Source: Strigamia acuminata (Eukaryota; Arthropoda; Chilopoda; Geophilomorpha; Linotaeniidae). From it: 64,000 nt of DNA. Both the position numbers and the translations under genes were made by a program. The stretch spans positions 10,556,259 through 10,620,258 of the forward strand of contig OX442320.1 in NCBI GenBank assembly GCA_949358305.1. The letters are read 5' to 3'. The notes beneath the pieces are model-generated. The model was not told where the DNA came from. It made no database searches and saw nothing but the letters and a program-made list of their open reading frames with translations. Below are positions 12,426 through 25,200 of this stretch, in pieces (positions within the stretch are counted from its first letter, which is position 1; each line of letters starts with the position of its first letter).

Positions 12426-13099
12426 GCCCACAAAATTCAATTTGAGGCCAAAAAATTGATGATTAGACCCACAAAAAATCAATTTTAAACAAAAAAAATA
12501 ATCCACAGGCTTCATGCTACAATTGGGACCCGGCAAAAAAAATTGCCTAGGACCCGAAAAAACCTTAATCGGGCCTGGCGTACAAAACGAAATTACCTGC
12601 ACTTTTCGTGTACGAATGCGACTCGTAGGACCGTGTCACCGACATTTTGGGCGGGCAACCATCCAAGGGCAAATGACCCTCCTAGAAAATAAACCAAACA
12701 GAAAAACAAGATTAAATCGATTAAATCTCTGCCACATTTCATCAACAACGGGCGAATTTGCCAACATTTAACGATGCCAAAAGATTACGTCACTCAACGC
12801 GGCTAAGCAGTGAAATTACCGTACAAAATTCCGCGTTAATTCCGGCCTCAACGATGACTAAACGAAGTGTAGCAACCGGTCGGCAGTGAGTGGCGAGTGA
12901 GCGACTCGTGCGAAAGATAATTGCCAAGCACGAGCTAAATTAGGAGCTCCGACGCACCCCTGGTCTCGTTCTCGACCGAGCAAAGAGTTTAAACACATTC
13001 GGGGACCTTGTCCCACTTTCGGGTGTCTAGAAATTGGCGGTTCGCGCCGGGCAATGCTTTTTGTTGACGTTTGTTTTGCTTTTCGATCGTTCAACTTAC

Positions 13100-16000
13100 G
13101 ATTTCTTTGTCTTCGAAAGCGTCGTTTGACTCGTCGTTGATTGAGTCGTCGTCGAGTTTGCTCGTGTCGTCGTCGGCCTGGGAATAATTAAGTTGACGGG
13201 ATTTGAATGAGTCGTTGGGTTAAATTGCATTTGTTGTGTTAATGAAATGAGAGTGATTCGTTTATGGGGAATAATTCATTTTTACACATAAAAGCTGTGG
13301 TTTTTGGAGTTTGGTCAATAATTGCACATTTTTGTCTAAAAAATGCATTTTTGCACGTGTAATAATCTAAAATTGCAATTTTTTTGTATAGAATTCATTT
13401 AAAATTACAGTTTTTGGTCTGAAAAGTGCATTTTTTCACCTCAGAAGGTCTAAAATTTGCAATTGTTTATGTAAAAAATGCATTTTTGCACGTAAGAATG
13501 TCTAAAATTAAAATTATTTGTATACAAATGCATTTTTGTACATCAGAAGGTCTGAAATTGCAATTATTGGTGAATAAAATCCATTTCTGCACCTTTAAAG
13601 GCCTACAATTTAAATTCTTTGCCTACAAAAATGTCTAAAATAGCAATAATTTGTATAAAAATTACAATTTTACATCCAAAAACGTCTAAAATAGCAATAA
13701 TTTGTCTAAAAATTACATTTTTCATCCAAAAACGTCTAAAATAGCATGAATTTGTCTAAAAATTACATTTTTACATCCAAAAACGTCTAAAATAGCAATA
13801 ATTTATCTAAAAATTACATTTCTACGTCCAAAAACGTCTAAAATTGCAATAATTTGTCTAGAAATCACATTTTTACATCCAAAAACGTCTAAAATAGCAA
13901 CAATTTGTCTAAAAATCACATTTTTACATCCAAAAACGTCCAAAAATGCAATAATTCCTCCAATTCTAAACCAATAAAACCATCTCCATTCATCAACCCA
14001 CTCCGGCACTCCTTCATATTTATATTTACCTGCTCCGACTTATCCCCTTCACAACGCATCCCACGTCGCTCACTCACCCCAAAAGAACCGGAAGTGTCAC
14101 TTCCCTCGCTCGATTCAATCCACAATCCGTGCACCGGCGGCCAAGACAGCCCCATCTCACTCGAGATCTCCTTCTCGCTCTTCCCCACCTCATTCTTCCA
14201 CCTCTTCTTCATGTCCCGGATGCTCCTATCGCTCTGAAAACCTCCGCGCCCCTCCTCCATCGGCCTCAGCACCCCCGCCTTCAAAAACCACTCGTCCTCC
14301 TTCAATTCGGCGCCGAAAAACTCGTCGCGTGACTTCCGAACCTCCTCCAAATATTCCCGCATCTCTTTCCGACTCTTCTCGAAGATGTCCTCCACTTTCC
14401 TCGACTTTTTTATGTCGAAAAAATCGATTTTGGACGATTCGCGGACCCCCGACGCCTCCGATTTCCTCTTGCGAGCAAATTCGCGCCGAATTCGATCGAT
14501 CTCGTCGTCCAAATCGTCGTCGGAGCCGATGCGCAGCGGTTTTCTCGACAAATACGGCGATTTGGCAATGTCCAATATCTCCTCCAACTCCCTCTTGGAC
14601 CTCTCGAACATGTCCTCCACCTCTTGAATGGCGTTTGATGAACTATTCAACATTTGAGTCCACTCGGGGTCGTCTTTCTTCGACTCGTATTTCTCTCTGC
14701 TGATCTCAAATCGCACTTTTTCGCTCGAATCTCGCGCATTTTCCACCCTTTTCGCCTCAAAATCGACGAATTTGTCCCGAAACGTCGTTTTCTCGGGCGT
14801 AATCTTGCCCAGTCCGCTGTCCACACTTTTCTTGAGGCTTTTTTCTTCGTCTACGACGCTTAAAACGGGCGTTTCGGTGCCGCTTTCGCCGATATTCGAC
14901 GTCCGACTCAAGAAACCGGCATCAAACTCGATTTCCGAGGTGATTTCGAGGTTTTTTTCGGTTTTAATCGAATATTCGGGAGTTTTCGCGTCCATTTCTT
15001 GATTTTCTTCGATGTTATTGACATTTTGGGCGCCAATTTCTCGGTTTTCTGAGGTTTTGTTGAATTTTTGCGAGTTTTGTTCGGCAATCGCCATCAATTC
15101 CTCGTCTTCTTCTTCTTCTTCTTCGTCTTCCTCCATTATTGTGTCGTCTTCCAGCTCGGTTATCTCTAAGCCGCACGAAAGGATGTTTACTTCTTTCTCG
15201 TCTCGAGAGTCGTTGCTGTCCTCTCTGATCAGTGGTTGGTGGTCACAATAGACTTCAGTGGGCGATGTCACTTCGGTTATGCGCAATGAAGCGTCCAAAT
15301 CGATGCTGCTCGTCGTACTGGCGACACGTTGCAGTGGAATTGGTGATTGACAAGGCGACATAGTCGCACTTTTGCTTCCAGAATCCTGAAAAACAAAAAA
15401 AAATCGGTCGAAATACGTGAAATTTTAAGCGAAATCGCGAGAAAGCCGTTTCTAATATATCCGCCATTTTCAAATTTTGAAACCGCCGCAGCGCCATCGT
15501 GTGGCAAAACCCGGCATTAAATAGTGACGGGAATTCAAAAACTCGTTTAAAATTGAAGTAAAATTGAAATAAATAGAAAATTTAATTTAATTTAATACCT
15601 TTATGTCTGGACGTGGCATTTTTCCGTTTCTTTTGCTGATGTTTTCGATTATATTCTTAAAAAGGAGGAAAAAACGGTAAATAACGTTAAAAATGCGATG
15701 GAACTCGTTAAGTAACGGAACAAAAATCGTTTAAAAATCCTAGCGGGACGAAAATCGATGAACGGGGAAAAGGAAATCGCAATTTTTAAAGAAATTCTAT
15801 CCACTCACCAAACTGCTTGGCCTCCACACATCGCTGATGATCCCACCAACGGAAAATGCGGGGCGAGTATTTTTAGACTGAAGGTGGGCGCCATTTTGCA
15901 TCATCGCGCCTCGTTACAACGAAACGAATGCGCGGCGATGCGACCAGTTTACTGTGACGAGGTTCAATGCTTGGCGCAATAAGGTCGGAAAAAAATCCGG

Positions 16001-16874
16001 ATCCAATTTTGGTTTACGTTTGTATGTTTTGACAGAAAAGTTTCAAGGATAAAATAATTAAGTTTCTAAACTCAATAGAGCGTAAAAAAATGCGTTGGAA
16101 TTTAGGGCAAATATAGAATTTAAGAAATTTAATAAAAACGATTTTTTTCTTTTTCCCCTGGTGGCACGTACTTGAATTTGTTCCGTGGCTGAACGTGATC
16201 GACGAACTATAAACATGAATGAAAAATTAAAAAATTGAAAAAAAATCTTTGTTTTATAATTATTATTTGTTAATTAGTAAATTAAATGACCTTGTTGATT
16301 ATCTTGTTCATTTTCTTCATCGATTTCTTCGTCGTGAGATCCTTCGTCGAACAAAATGAAAATTCCCGACTGACGATCTTTAATTAATTTTTTGTTTTAA
16401 ATAAATAGAATTAAATAAATAAAAATAAAAGTAAATATTTATTTTTTACCTTCGGAAATATCTTCTTTATTATTATATCATAAAAATAAAAATAAAAATT
16501 TTATATATTTGTTAATTAACTTCCCGATGCCGCCGCTAGAGTGCAAAGCAAACAAAATGGCGTCTATACTGTTTACCTATAATTCGTGTTTCGACTTGGC
16601 AAAAAGTGGACACTTGACCCAAACAATTTTCCACCTTGCATTCGTATTCCCCTTCGTCGTTTAATAAAACTGGATCAATTCGTAGAACATGAGTTTCGTG
16701 TTGATTTTCGTACGTGTGCGTGTTATCTCGCACTACAAGATTCGTGTCTCTGAACCACGTGACTTCCGGTTTTGGGTTTCCAATGACTTTCGTTTTTAGT
16801 TCTAACTGCCCACCAACATTGACCACTAATGTTTCGGGCAGTTTTTGTCGAAATTCAGGCAGTTGCTCATCCAT
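13100..16874 (-). CDS. Ig I-set domain protein with long acidic tail (exons recognised so far)
   Basis: Exons (minus): 16874-16577, microexon 16464-16450, 16377-16291, 16206-16172, 15655-15599, 15385-14030, 13177-13100. Phases agree throughout and give about 642 residues; the protein probably continues (see 9871-9750). Residues 1-99 form one I-set Ig domain: GNPKPEVTWFRD for strands B-C and DEGEYECKVEN for strand F. The strand-B cysteine is replaced by Thr, so the usual disulphide is absent, as in many intracellular muscle Ig domains. No signal peptide is seen, which also points to a cytoplasmic protein. The 452-residue exon is rich in Glu, Ser, Arg and Lys with a poly-Glu run near 15.1 kb. 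The 15-nt microexon is optional, since the flanking phases match without it, and its acceptor tract is weak. Family is unknown to me; palladin, myotilin or obscurin relatives are possible. It lies upstream of, and in the same direction as, the SH3-RhoGEF gene. Confidence 0.62.
13325..13965. repeat. Minisatellite of GTCTAAAAATTACATTTTTACATCCAAAAAC-type units
   Basis: Units of about 50 bp combine an AATAGCAATAATTTGTCTA half with a TTACATTTTTACATCCAAAAAC half. The copies are tighter on the right (13.63-13.95 kb) and degrade leftward into TGCATTTTT-type units. The array sits in the intron between the 1356-bp exon and the next exon of the Ig gene, and abuts the donor at 14029. Confidence 0.85.
15750..15985 (-). 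promoter_or_regulatory. Candidate internal promoter and noncoding first exon of the Ig gene
   Basis: This island is GC- and CpG-rich within AT-rich intron and contains GCGCCATTTTGCATC, a YY1-like start-region motif. A strong donor (CAGTTTG|gtgagt, near 15805) has no coding use: including this exon would break the main reading frame. Splicing to the exon at 15655-15599 would allow translation from the ATG in ...GGAAAAATGCCACG, giving a form without the Ig domain. Confidence 0.35.
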
Positions 16875-18121
16875 TTTTATTTATCCTACACAATCAACAC
16901 AAAAATAAATCAAAACATATTAAAATTATTCGTCAAGATTGACACTCCACTCACCAGGGGGATTATTACACTAAGCACTATAAGTAGAGAGCTGCACCAT
17001 TCACAGAATGCGATATTAAAAATAATTATAACAAATTACACTGCATTAAGATCATTTCCTACCTCCATTTCCTACCAACGCCAAAGCAAACCGGATGTTT
17101 ACTGCTGAGCCCGCACTTGTTATGTCATTATCCGTATTTCTTGAAAAATGGCTCCGGTCGATTTGCCAACTTTTTCTTGTTTATTTTTACTGGAATGTTA
17201 TTTTAAGTCGACTTAAGTCACGTGTTGTTTGCAAAATGTCAAACATTTGCAACCAAACAAATATGTGATGCACATTTCTACCACCAGGGCGATTCTCCCT
17301 AAGCAAATAAATGGAAAATAAATCACAAACCAGAGAATCTATTTAAATTCTATTTATTTTACATTCAATTAGAAAAAAATCACATTTATTTATCCATATA
17401 TATATTTATCATTCGTCTAGAAAATATCTACAAATTATAAATCCATATACAGCCAGTGGTGGATCACCGCAGTAGTGGTCCTTGCTATGGGGCCCTTTTC
17501 ACAGCCCTTCTTGGGGCCCCAATTAAAATTTTTTTTTGGAATTTATTTGTTATTCATACAATTTATATTTTACGTCATATCTTCGATTGTTTTCGATCGT
17601 TGATAGAATTTTTTAATTTTTAATTTTTAGAAGTGGGACCCGGGGCCCGCTTAAAATTATTTTGGGGCCTCCAAATGCATGATCCGCCACTGTATACACC
17701 TACATTTTGTTTTTTTTATCCAATTTTTTTTTATACAATACATTCCATTTTTCAAATTTATACATTTTTAAAATTTAATTTCTCAGAAATTCCATAATAA
17801 TCCTATTTAAATATTACATCATAAAACTTACACCAGACCTATAACTTCAATATTTGTCCAACAACATTACACTAGGCCTAACTGAAGAAAAGAAAGAAAA
17901 AATCAACCAAAAAATCAAAAATAATAAAAACAAATTTCAATTTGTTTCATCTGAAGCAACAAATCCAACAACAATAGACATAATTTAAACTTAACCATCC
18001 ACATACATTGTTTTCAAAATTTACTTTAGTCAATTTGGTGCTAAGACTCCATTTTGTTATTTTTTTAAATTTGCAAAATGTTTCTCCTCTCTGTCTTTCC
18101 TCTGTATACACACAAGTTCAT
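16875..18121. other. Intergenic stretch between the GPR158-like gene and the Ig gene
   Basis: The right part must include the 3' UTR of the receptor gene (stop ending at 18122) and the left part the 5' region of the Ig gene (ATG at 16874). A possible 5' UTR acceptor (TTGTGTAG) lies 11 nt before that ATG. Several AATAAA-like signals occur on the minus strand in AT-rich DNA, so the cleavage site cannot be fixed. A hAT MITE lies at 17454-17692. No coding exon is seen. Confidence 0.5.
17454..17692. mobile_element. hAT-like MITE with GGGGCCCC-rich interior
   Basis: The 13-bp inverted ends are CAGTGGTGGATCA and TGATCCGCCACTG (one mismatch). They are flanked by an 8-bp target duplication, TATACAGC/TATACACC (7 of 8). 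CAG...CTG ends and an 8-bp duplication are hAT hallmarks. The subterminal GGGGCCC motifs resemble those in other GGGGCC-rich stretches at 40.7, 53.7 and 60 kb. No ORF. Confidence 0.8.
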
Positions 18122-19159
18122 TCATTTCAGCATCAAGCCTTTAAAAGTGACATTTGACGGTGACGTGACTGCAATTGCGTCGGGGTCGGGCGGAATGTCC
18201 CCACTGGCCGTCGACTCTTCGGGCGTCTTTGAATGTTCCGCCTCGTGGTCCCCGCCGCCATTGTAGGGGCGGTGGCGTGGGTGAAACGCCTGGAAACAAG
18301 GAGTTAGTGTCCATTTTTTGATCTCCGTTTTGACTCAATTAAGGGGTGGGAGTCTGCAAGCACAAGAGAAGTGAACCAAAACAAAAACAAAAGAGAAAAT
18401 AAAATGTATAGTGCAACTAAAGCAATTTACTCGTGTAGGCCTAAGAACAAAACATTCAAATTAGGCAGTTCTAGACGCTCTAAAATGTGTGGTTAACAAA
18501 ATAAGCAGACCTACGGCTACAGAAACTGCAAGGAGCACCACAAGCAATTTTTGTCGATGCAAACATTACTCAAACGTCCAGGATCGATATCCGATATATA
18601 TCTCGATTTAGTCGTTCCACCGGATTAGCAATGGCATGAACCAAGAATAACATGGACACGTATCCATATTTTCGATGCGTTTTCCCACCGACGGTGCCAC
18701 ATAATATACAGGGTGTTCTAAAAGTATTGTTCCCTCCAAATATTTCCTGAGCAATTGCATCTAAGCCAACTTTGATGAAGCGACCGTATAGGAAGTTAGG
18801 TGAGAGTAATCCAATGACGTCATCAAATTTGACCTTGAAGGTCATTTTCAAGGTCATTCACTTGCTAACTTCTAAACCAATCAGGTTAGAGCAAAAAAGT
18901 CAATTACAAAGTTGTAGAGCACCATCAAATTAGTACTATCCAATTGATGTTAGTCATCTTAAGTAAAATGTTTTCTTTTTACAGTGGTATTCTGGGATGA
19001 TAACAGGTAACAAACATCCTTAGTTAGCAAGCAATGCGTAACACGTAATTGCTGTCATCCAATCAGCGCACAAAACAACAAATCCATCCTTCTATCACCT
19101 TTCATCTCTTGCCAACGCTGTCCGAAACCCGCGTCATCCCGCCCACGCTATTGCTGAAC

Positions 19160-19228
<69 letters not shown>

Positions 19229-22200
19229 TAACACACGGATACGGGTCCATGCTATCTTGGTTCATAATTCTGGATAGGTTGTTTCCCAGGCATTTGTCGA
19301 CGATGTCGCAGCCGGATTTAAGCTACAACTAACATGAGGCCCTTTATTGAAACATCGTGCAACGTTATTTACTCAGGCCTGGAGTGTTCTTTACTCCAAT
19401 GCACATCACATGTTATTTGTTAATTTGTGACACTGCCTTTCTGCAGCGCCACCAATATGTTACTTTGAATAAACTAGTCAGTTATGTAAATCTCAACTAC
19501 ACCAACGGTCACGTTATTCGCATGCTCCATTACAGTTTTAAATACTTAAGACAGACGAAGGCCAATCGCTTTTTCGATGCAATGTATCGCTAATATGATT
19601 TCCACATCGCATTAATATTCGCTTGGGAAAATAATCGCACAGGCCTAGTCAATAGAACCTAAAGATGATTGCTTGAATGTGTGTATGTGTGGAAGCAATT
19701 CCATCAGCTTTAACAAATAATAACATTAGATTGTAGGGACACCAACGCTATCGAGAACCTGCCGGTGGTGCCACCATTTCAAGTTTGCATTGCTAAAGCA
19801 AACCACCTAAAGTTGTGAATAAAGTCAAATACGAGCATTAGACCTTACGGGACCAAAGTCAGGGATTTCTGAAAGCGTTTGGTTCGCTCCAAAGCCGTTG
19901 GGGTTGTATAGGAATAACACAACTACCGCATTCTTGCGAAATGGAGCGAAAATCCAAATTTGGTTAGAAATTGCTGAAAATGATATCCACATGACCTAAA
20001 TGCATCACTTTGCAGCTATGGCTTCCCTTCACGTGTCACCTGCGTAGGCAAAACCGCAGCAATAGCAATAATTGCGCGCATGGGCAGTTGCAGGAAGCGC
20101 GGTTGTATCTCTGGCATTACTTTCCCGCTTACTCCAATAAATTTTTTGATCGGCCGTGTTGCGACAGGTGCATTAGCATCCCACAAGGCACTTTGCAGCC
20201 GCATTGCTTCCCCTATTTCGCGCGTAGTGTGAACACAAGTGTGAACCTAGCTTTAGGCCTACTTTTATTTGTGACGTACGGAAACTGAGCGAGTGTGAGA
20301 ATTACCTGAAGAGAAAAGCGGCGGTGAGTGGCTTTACGACCACCCCTTCTTTTGGAAATGTGCGGGTTGTCCTTGCGCATCGTTTTGTTCCTTAGAATCT
20401 GTAATTGAGTGTAAACACGACGCAGCTCGGCCTACAGAATTAAACAAACGTAAAAATAGTATAAGGATAAAATGTGCCGTTCTGGTGTAAGGCATTACGA
20501 ATTTATGGACAATTTTCAGGTCAATTAGTTAAAGCGCAGTTTCGATCGTTCAAAGTTCGCAACTAATTTTATAGAGGGCGCTAGTTACAAACAGTAAAAA
20601 AATATATTTTTGTTACCAACTAGTGGTTGGTTTAAGCACTACTGGTAAATGCGAAAAGCCGTTAACTGAAGCGCTCTTTCTTAGACAGCAAAGCCAGCAT
20701 AATAGTTTTCCTATTCAAGAAAGAGCTTGTCCATAAATCCGTATAGCCTTATGCCTCCAAGGGTTAATAGGCAGTGGCGATGTTCATGTCCGACATAAAC
20801 GTATTACTTTAAAGACGCGCTGTGATTGGTCGAGATCTATTGATGTCGGTTCTGGTATGTTCTTACAGACTGAAGCGAATATTTTCATCAGTGTATCTCA
20901 ATGCATCTCTCAACCAATCACAGCGCGTTATGAAAATAATACTTTATATCCGACATGAACGTTAGCCACTTGGAATTAAATAATAATATTGTGGAATGCA
21001 TTTCACAATAAATTTTACAAAATGCATTCTCAAGTGCATTGTGAAACTCAAAAATAATTGCAATGTATTTTTGAACCATATGGGCAAGTCCAGGGTCCCC
21101 AAACAACATTGTAATAATGTAAACAAGTGAATTTTTAGTCTCAACGTCATGCGAGACAACAATTCTTTGTTTTTTCTCATCTATTTAAATAGACCACTTC
21201 CACTTTTATTCCCCCACTTCCATTTCCCTCTTATTTTTATTGATTTTTTATTTTTTCGATACAATAAAAAGTATTGATGCGCGTCTAGTGGATAAAAAAT
21301 CCACATTTCACGAGTAAACATTTCAATTCCCATTTTTTTTTCCTCCTCCATCTTCAAAAAAAAAAAAAATAAACAAATATATAAAATTTCATTTTCCAAA
21401 TCAATTATCGAAAAAAAAAATAAAAAAAAATAAAAAAAAAAATCTAATTTAAAAATTTATTTCTCATTTCACTTTCACCCGCATCGAATTACACCACAAT
21501 AGCCAAGATATTCAATTACCCGGATATCTTCGGGGTCCATATCAGCCAAATTGATCTCGCCAATGTCCACTTCTCCGTTGGAGGTGACGCCATCTTGTAA
21601 CTTGACCGTCTCATGCACCGTGTGCTCGCCCCTGTGCTCTGGATCCTCTCGCGGCGGACGGTGATAATACCACAACTGCAAATAACCGTTTTACCCATCA
21701 CTCCGAGCATTCATTTCATTTATTTCCTTTTAATTCAATGGGAAAAAAAATCCAATTTGATGCAATTATTGATCAAACTAATCATCACCATGGAGACAAT
21801 TCAGAGGTGAATAACTGGAGACAATCCGCATGAAAAAGGAGTGGAGTTCAATATCGATCCATGCAACACCCCGTCTCTAATTCCCCCTTAACAGACTTTC
21901 ATCAGTCCTCATCTCAGCTGCCAATTTCTCCACCAAATCTGGACATCAATTTTGGATGAATTTTTGCTCTCCACACGTGTGAATTAAATGGGAAAATTTA
22001 ATGATTAGATGATGGAAACGTTGGGGAAGAACAAAAACAGAAATTCTCTTTATTATTGTCTAGTTTGCACTAATGGAAGTGCTGTAAACTGTTTCATTTG
22101 ATTGGGCGCCTGCTAGACGCAGTATATAACAACCGGAGTATGTTCAGTCGAGCGGAAGTGACATATGCCAGCCCCAAAAAATAAATGGGACACCGAAAAC

Positions 22201-25200
22201 TAACCGAAAGACCGAACTTTAAATATTCGAAGTCTCTTTACGTGCCGGATTACGACCTTTAGGGTTCAACCCGATACAACGATGTCCTATTTCCCAATTG
22301 GTTGAGCCGGATTACGCCTAACTGTGGACTGTGCTCTACTACGCGGAAAAGTAGTTCTGTTTATTTTCAATGAATTTCAGTGTAAAAAGTGATCAGAATG
22401 ATGGATTTTATTTATTTGGTAATAAAATGTTTATTTTATTTGCTAAATAAGCTTTTCCCCCTTTTACCGTATGCCCATCTTGCCCTATGGATAATCCGTC
22501 CCTGGTTTAAAGCGGCTTGCCGGTTTGACCAATAGACTATCTCGTTCAAATTCCAACATAATTTATTGATTATTCAACCAGGAGTGTTCAATTTTAAAAC
22601 CAAAAAAGCATTTTTTTTCACTTATACCTCCTTGTTTCACTTTATACCGGCATTCCAATATAAGCCGTGCAACTCCAATTTTCAAAAGACTACACGACAT
22701 GCCGCTTGCAGCGGGATAATAGGGCATAGTTTTGGATGTTTCTATTATCGGCAAAAACACCAAGTGCGTGATCGGATTACCATTGTTCGTGTGGGGCGTA
22801 AACCCAGCCCACGTGTCGCTCACGGCACTGGAAACGGCATAACAGCGTATTTCCTAAGCATCACCATGGTGAACAAGAGTGGAGAAGTACCGAGAGGATT
22901 GTCTCGTGGTGGTCCCATCGAATCCACGACTATTCATCGCTCGATTTCTCATCGTGCGACCATTCATCGCTGCGACCATTCATCGCTGCGACCATTCATC
23001 GCTGCTAAGTCATCGCGCGGCCAAGTCATCGCGTGAAAAGTAATCGCGTGGCCAACTCATCAGGGCGACAATTGGACGGTTGTCAAGTAATCGCTTGATC
23101 ATCGCAAAATTCATCGCGTTCGAAAACCGTCTGAAAAACGTCCGAAAAACGTCCATAAAACACCCGAAAAAACACCCGAAAATTTGCAATTAGTTGGTGC
23201 ACGATTACTTGACAACCGTCCAATTGTCGTCTTGATGAGTTGGCCACGCGATTACTTTTCACGCGATGACTTGACCGCACGATTGCTTGTCCGCGCGATT
23301 GCTTAGCAGCAATGAATGGTCGCGCGATGAGAAATCAGGCGATGAATAGTCGCCGTACCGTCCCGTCTAGACTGAGTCGCCAACAGAAGTTGGGCCCCTT
23401 TTATAGTCCATTCCCGCACCATGGTGTTTGCTACTTCCCCATTGGCTCCTCAAAGTGACCCCTGAAGAAATTTTACCAATACCCTGCTACAACGGTCTCC
23501 GGTTTGGCAATACATCTCAATATTCTAATTTTACTTTAATTGCAAAATGTGCAAAATTACAATTGCTAACGGGTTTTCGACTTCGATACTGAATTCTGTT
23601 ACGGCTTTTCAAAATGGTAGAAAACAAGAAAAATAAGATGAATTAATTGATCCCTAACCTCCAAAGGAGTAATTCAAATTTAATTGTTTTACACAACATG
23701 AGCAGTGGCTTTAATCTCTACTCAAATCTAATTTAAGGGGAAAATAATCAATCGGTAGGCCACAAAACAGCTGTAAAATTCTAATCAAGGTTTAAGGAGT
23801 TAGGTTGCCATGGAAACCAAACACTACTTTTATTTTTACATCCCATGTGGAAACAAATTAAGTCAAAAATACGTCGAGTTGTGACTGCACTCAATACTAA
23901 TTTCCATTCAAACTTGGCTTTAATAAACTCAATCAACTTCAATGTACTCACACCAGACGGCAGTATGAAATTCAACCATATGACCAAACTGCACCCAGCA
24001 ATGATGAATTCCAACAAAGAAACAGTAGCTGCATTCAAAAATTAAAATAAGAATTTTAGTTTAAGTGTATTTTAAGTTTTAACATGGGTTTAAACAGGAA
24101 ATGATGTCATTTTTAGTTTAAAATTGAAGTAAAACACAAAATATTTTAGTTTTTGAATGCAGCTAGTGGAATAAATGTGTCTTTGAAGTTTGAAGCCGAG
24201 TTGTTGCTATGCCACAGCGGCACTTCGCAAACAAATACAAATAAAGAGAATATTCTCTTCTTGAATGCATCTCAAGCGTTATTGTTTTGTGGTGACTGGC
24301 GAGTGTTAATCAATAAAGTGCAAAAACTACAAACAACTTGATAAGAAATATGGATTGTGCGTTTATGATGTTTTGTACAGTCACTTAAAGCACAATTGCA
24401 CGTCGTGTGACACTCGGCATGGTTATGGGTTTGTAAGTAGAGTAATTGTCGGAGGAATTAGGCCATGAAAGCCGCAATCTGTGGGACGGCTTTCTTAAAG
24501 ACCCGACCTTGCATTTACACCGAGAACTAGGAAAACCATAGAAAACCGAGCTAGAGGTAGAAACACTATCTCGATCAGACAAGGATGAGAAATAACTGAG
24601 ATTCCCAGCAGGTCACCCATCCAAGTATTGACCAGGCCCAATGCCGCTTAACTTGTGTTCTAATGGGAACGGGTTATCAGAATTATGAGCCGTTCCTATC
24701 CTCACCAAACACAAAACCTAAAGGTAACGAAAGCCACAATGGAAATGAACACAGTTCGTGCCCGATATCTTGATGCTAAATTCAAACTGCGCATCACATT
24801 CTGTGCATGCCTTTACTATACTCTGGCTCACCGTTAGAAGGGGACCAGTTCCTATTGGCCGAGCCTATTCACTGTTGTAGGGCTACATAAAAGTAGGCCA
24901 AAATACAAACGCTCGAGTTACGGGAAGCCATTTTGTGTCCAGACAGAACAATCGATCATAAATTTCAAAACCAGCTTGACATAGCAACCGATAAACTGAG
25001 CGAACTGAAGAACCATGAATTTTGTAAAAGTAACAGCTTAAAACATTGCTTCCAGACTTTTAAAAACATTTCATTATTTAATATTAGTCTTTTTACGTCA
25101 TTTCAAACATCTAAAATAATCAAACTAAATAAAACCACAACAAAACTACTTTCCCTAGTGAAAGTATATAGGTAACAGTTATGAGTAAACAGGCTCGACC

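Noticed and set aside
13916-14030. Extension of the Ig-gene ORF past 14030 to a stop at 13916
   Set aside because: A strong donor (CAG|gtaaat) at 14030 leads in phase to a well-formed acidic exon at 13177-13100; beyond the donor the frame runs into intronic minisatellite.
15255-15507. Minus ORFs 15255-15497 and 15277-15507
   Set aside because: They read through the acceptor of the large Ig-gene exon in other frames; the phase-0 junction 15599 to 15385 gives the long frame.
23781-24045. Overlapping ORFs on both strands at 23.8-24.05 kb
   Set aside because: I looked here for TM7 of the receptor and found no match or splice frame; probably old repeat or chance open frames.
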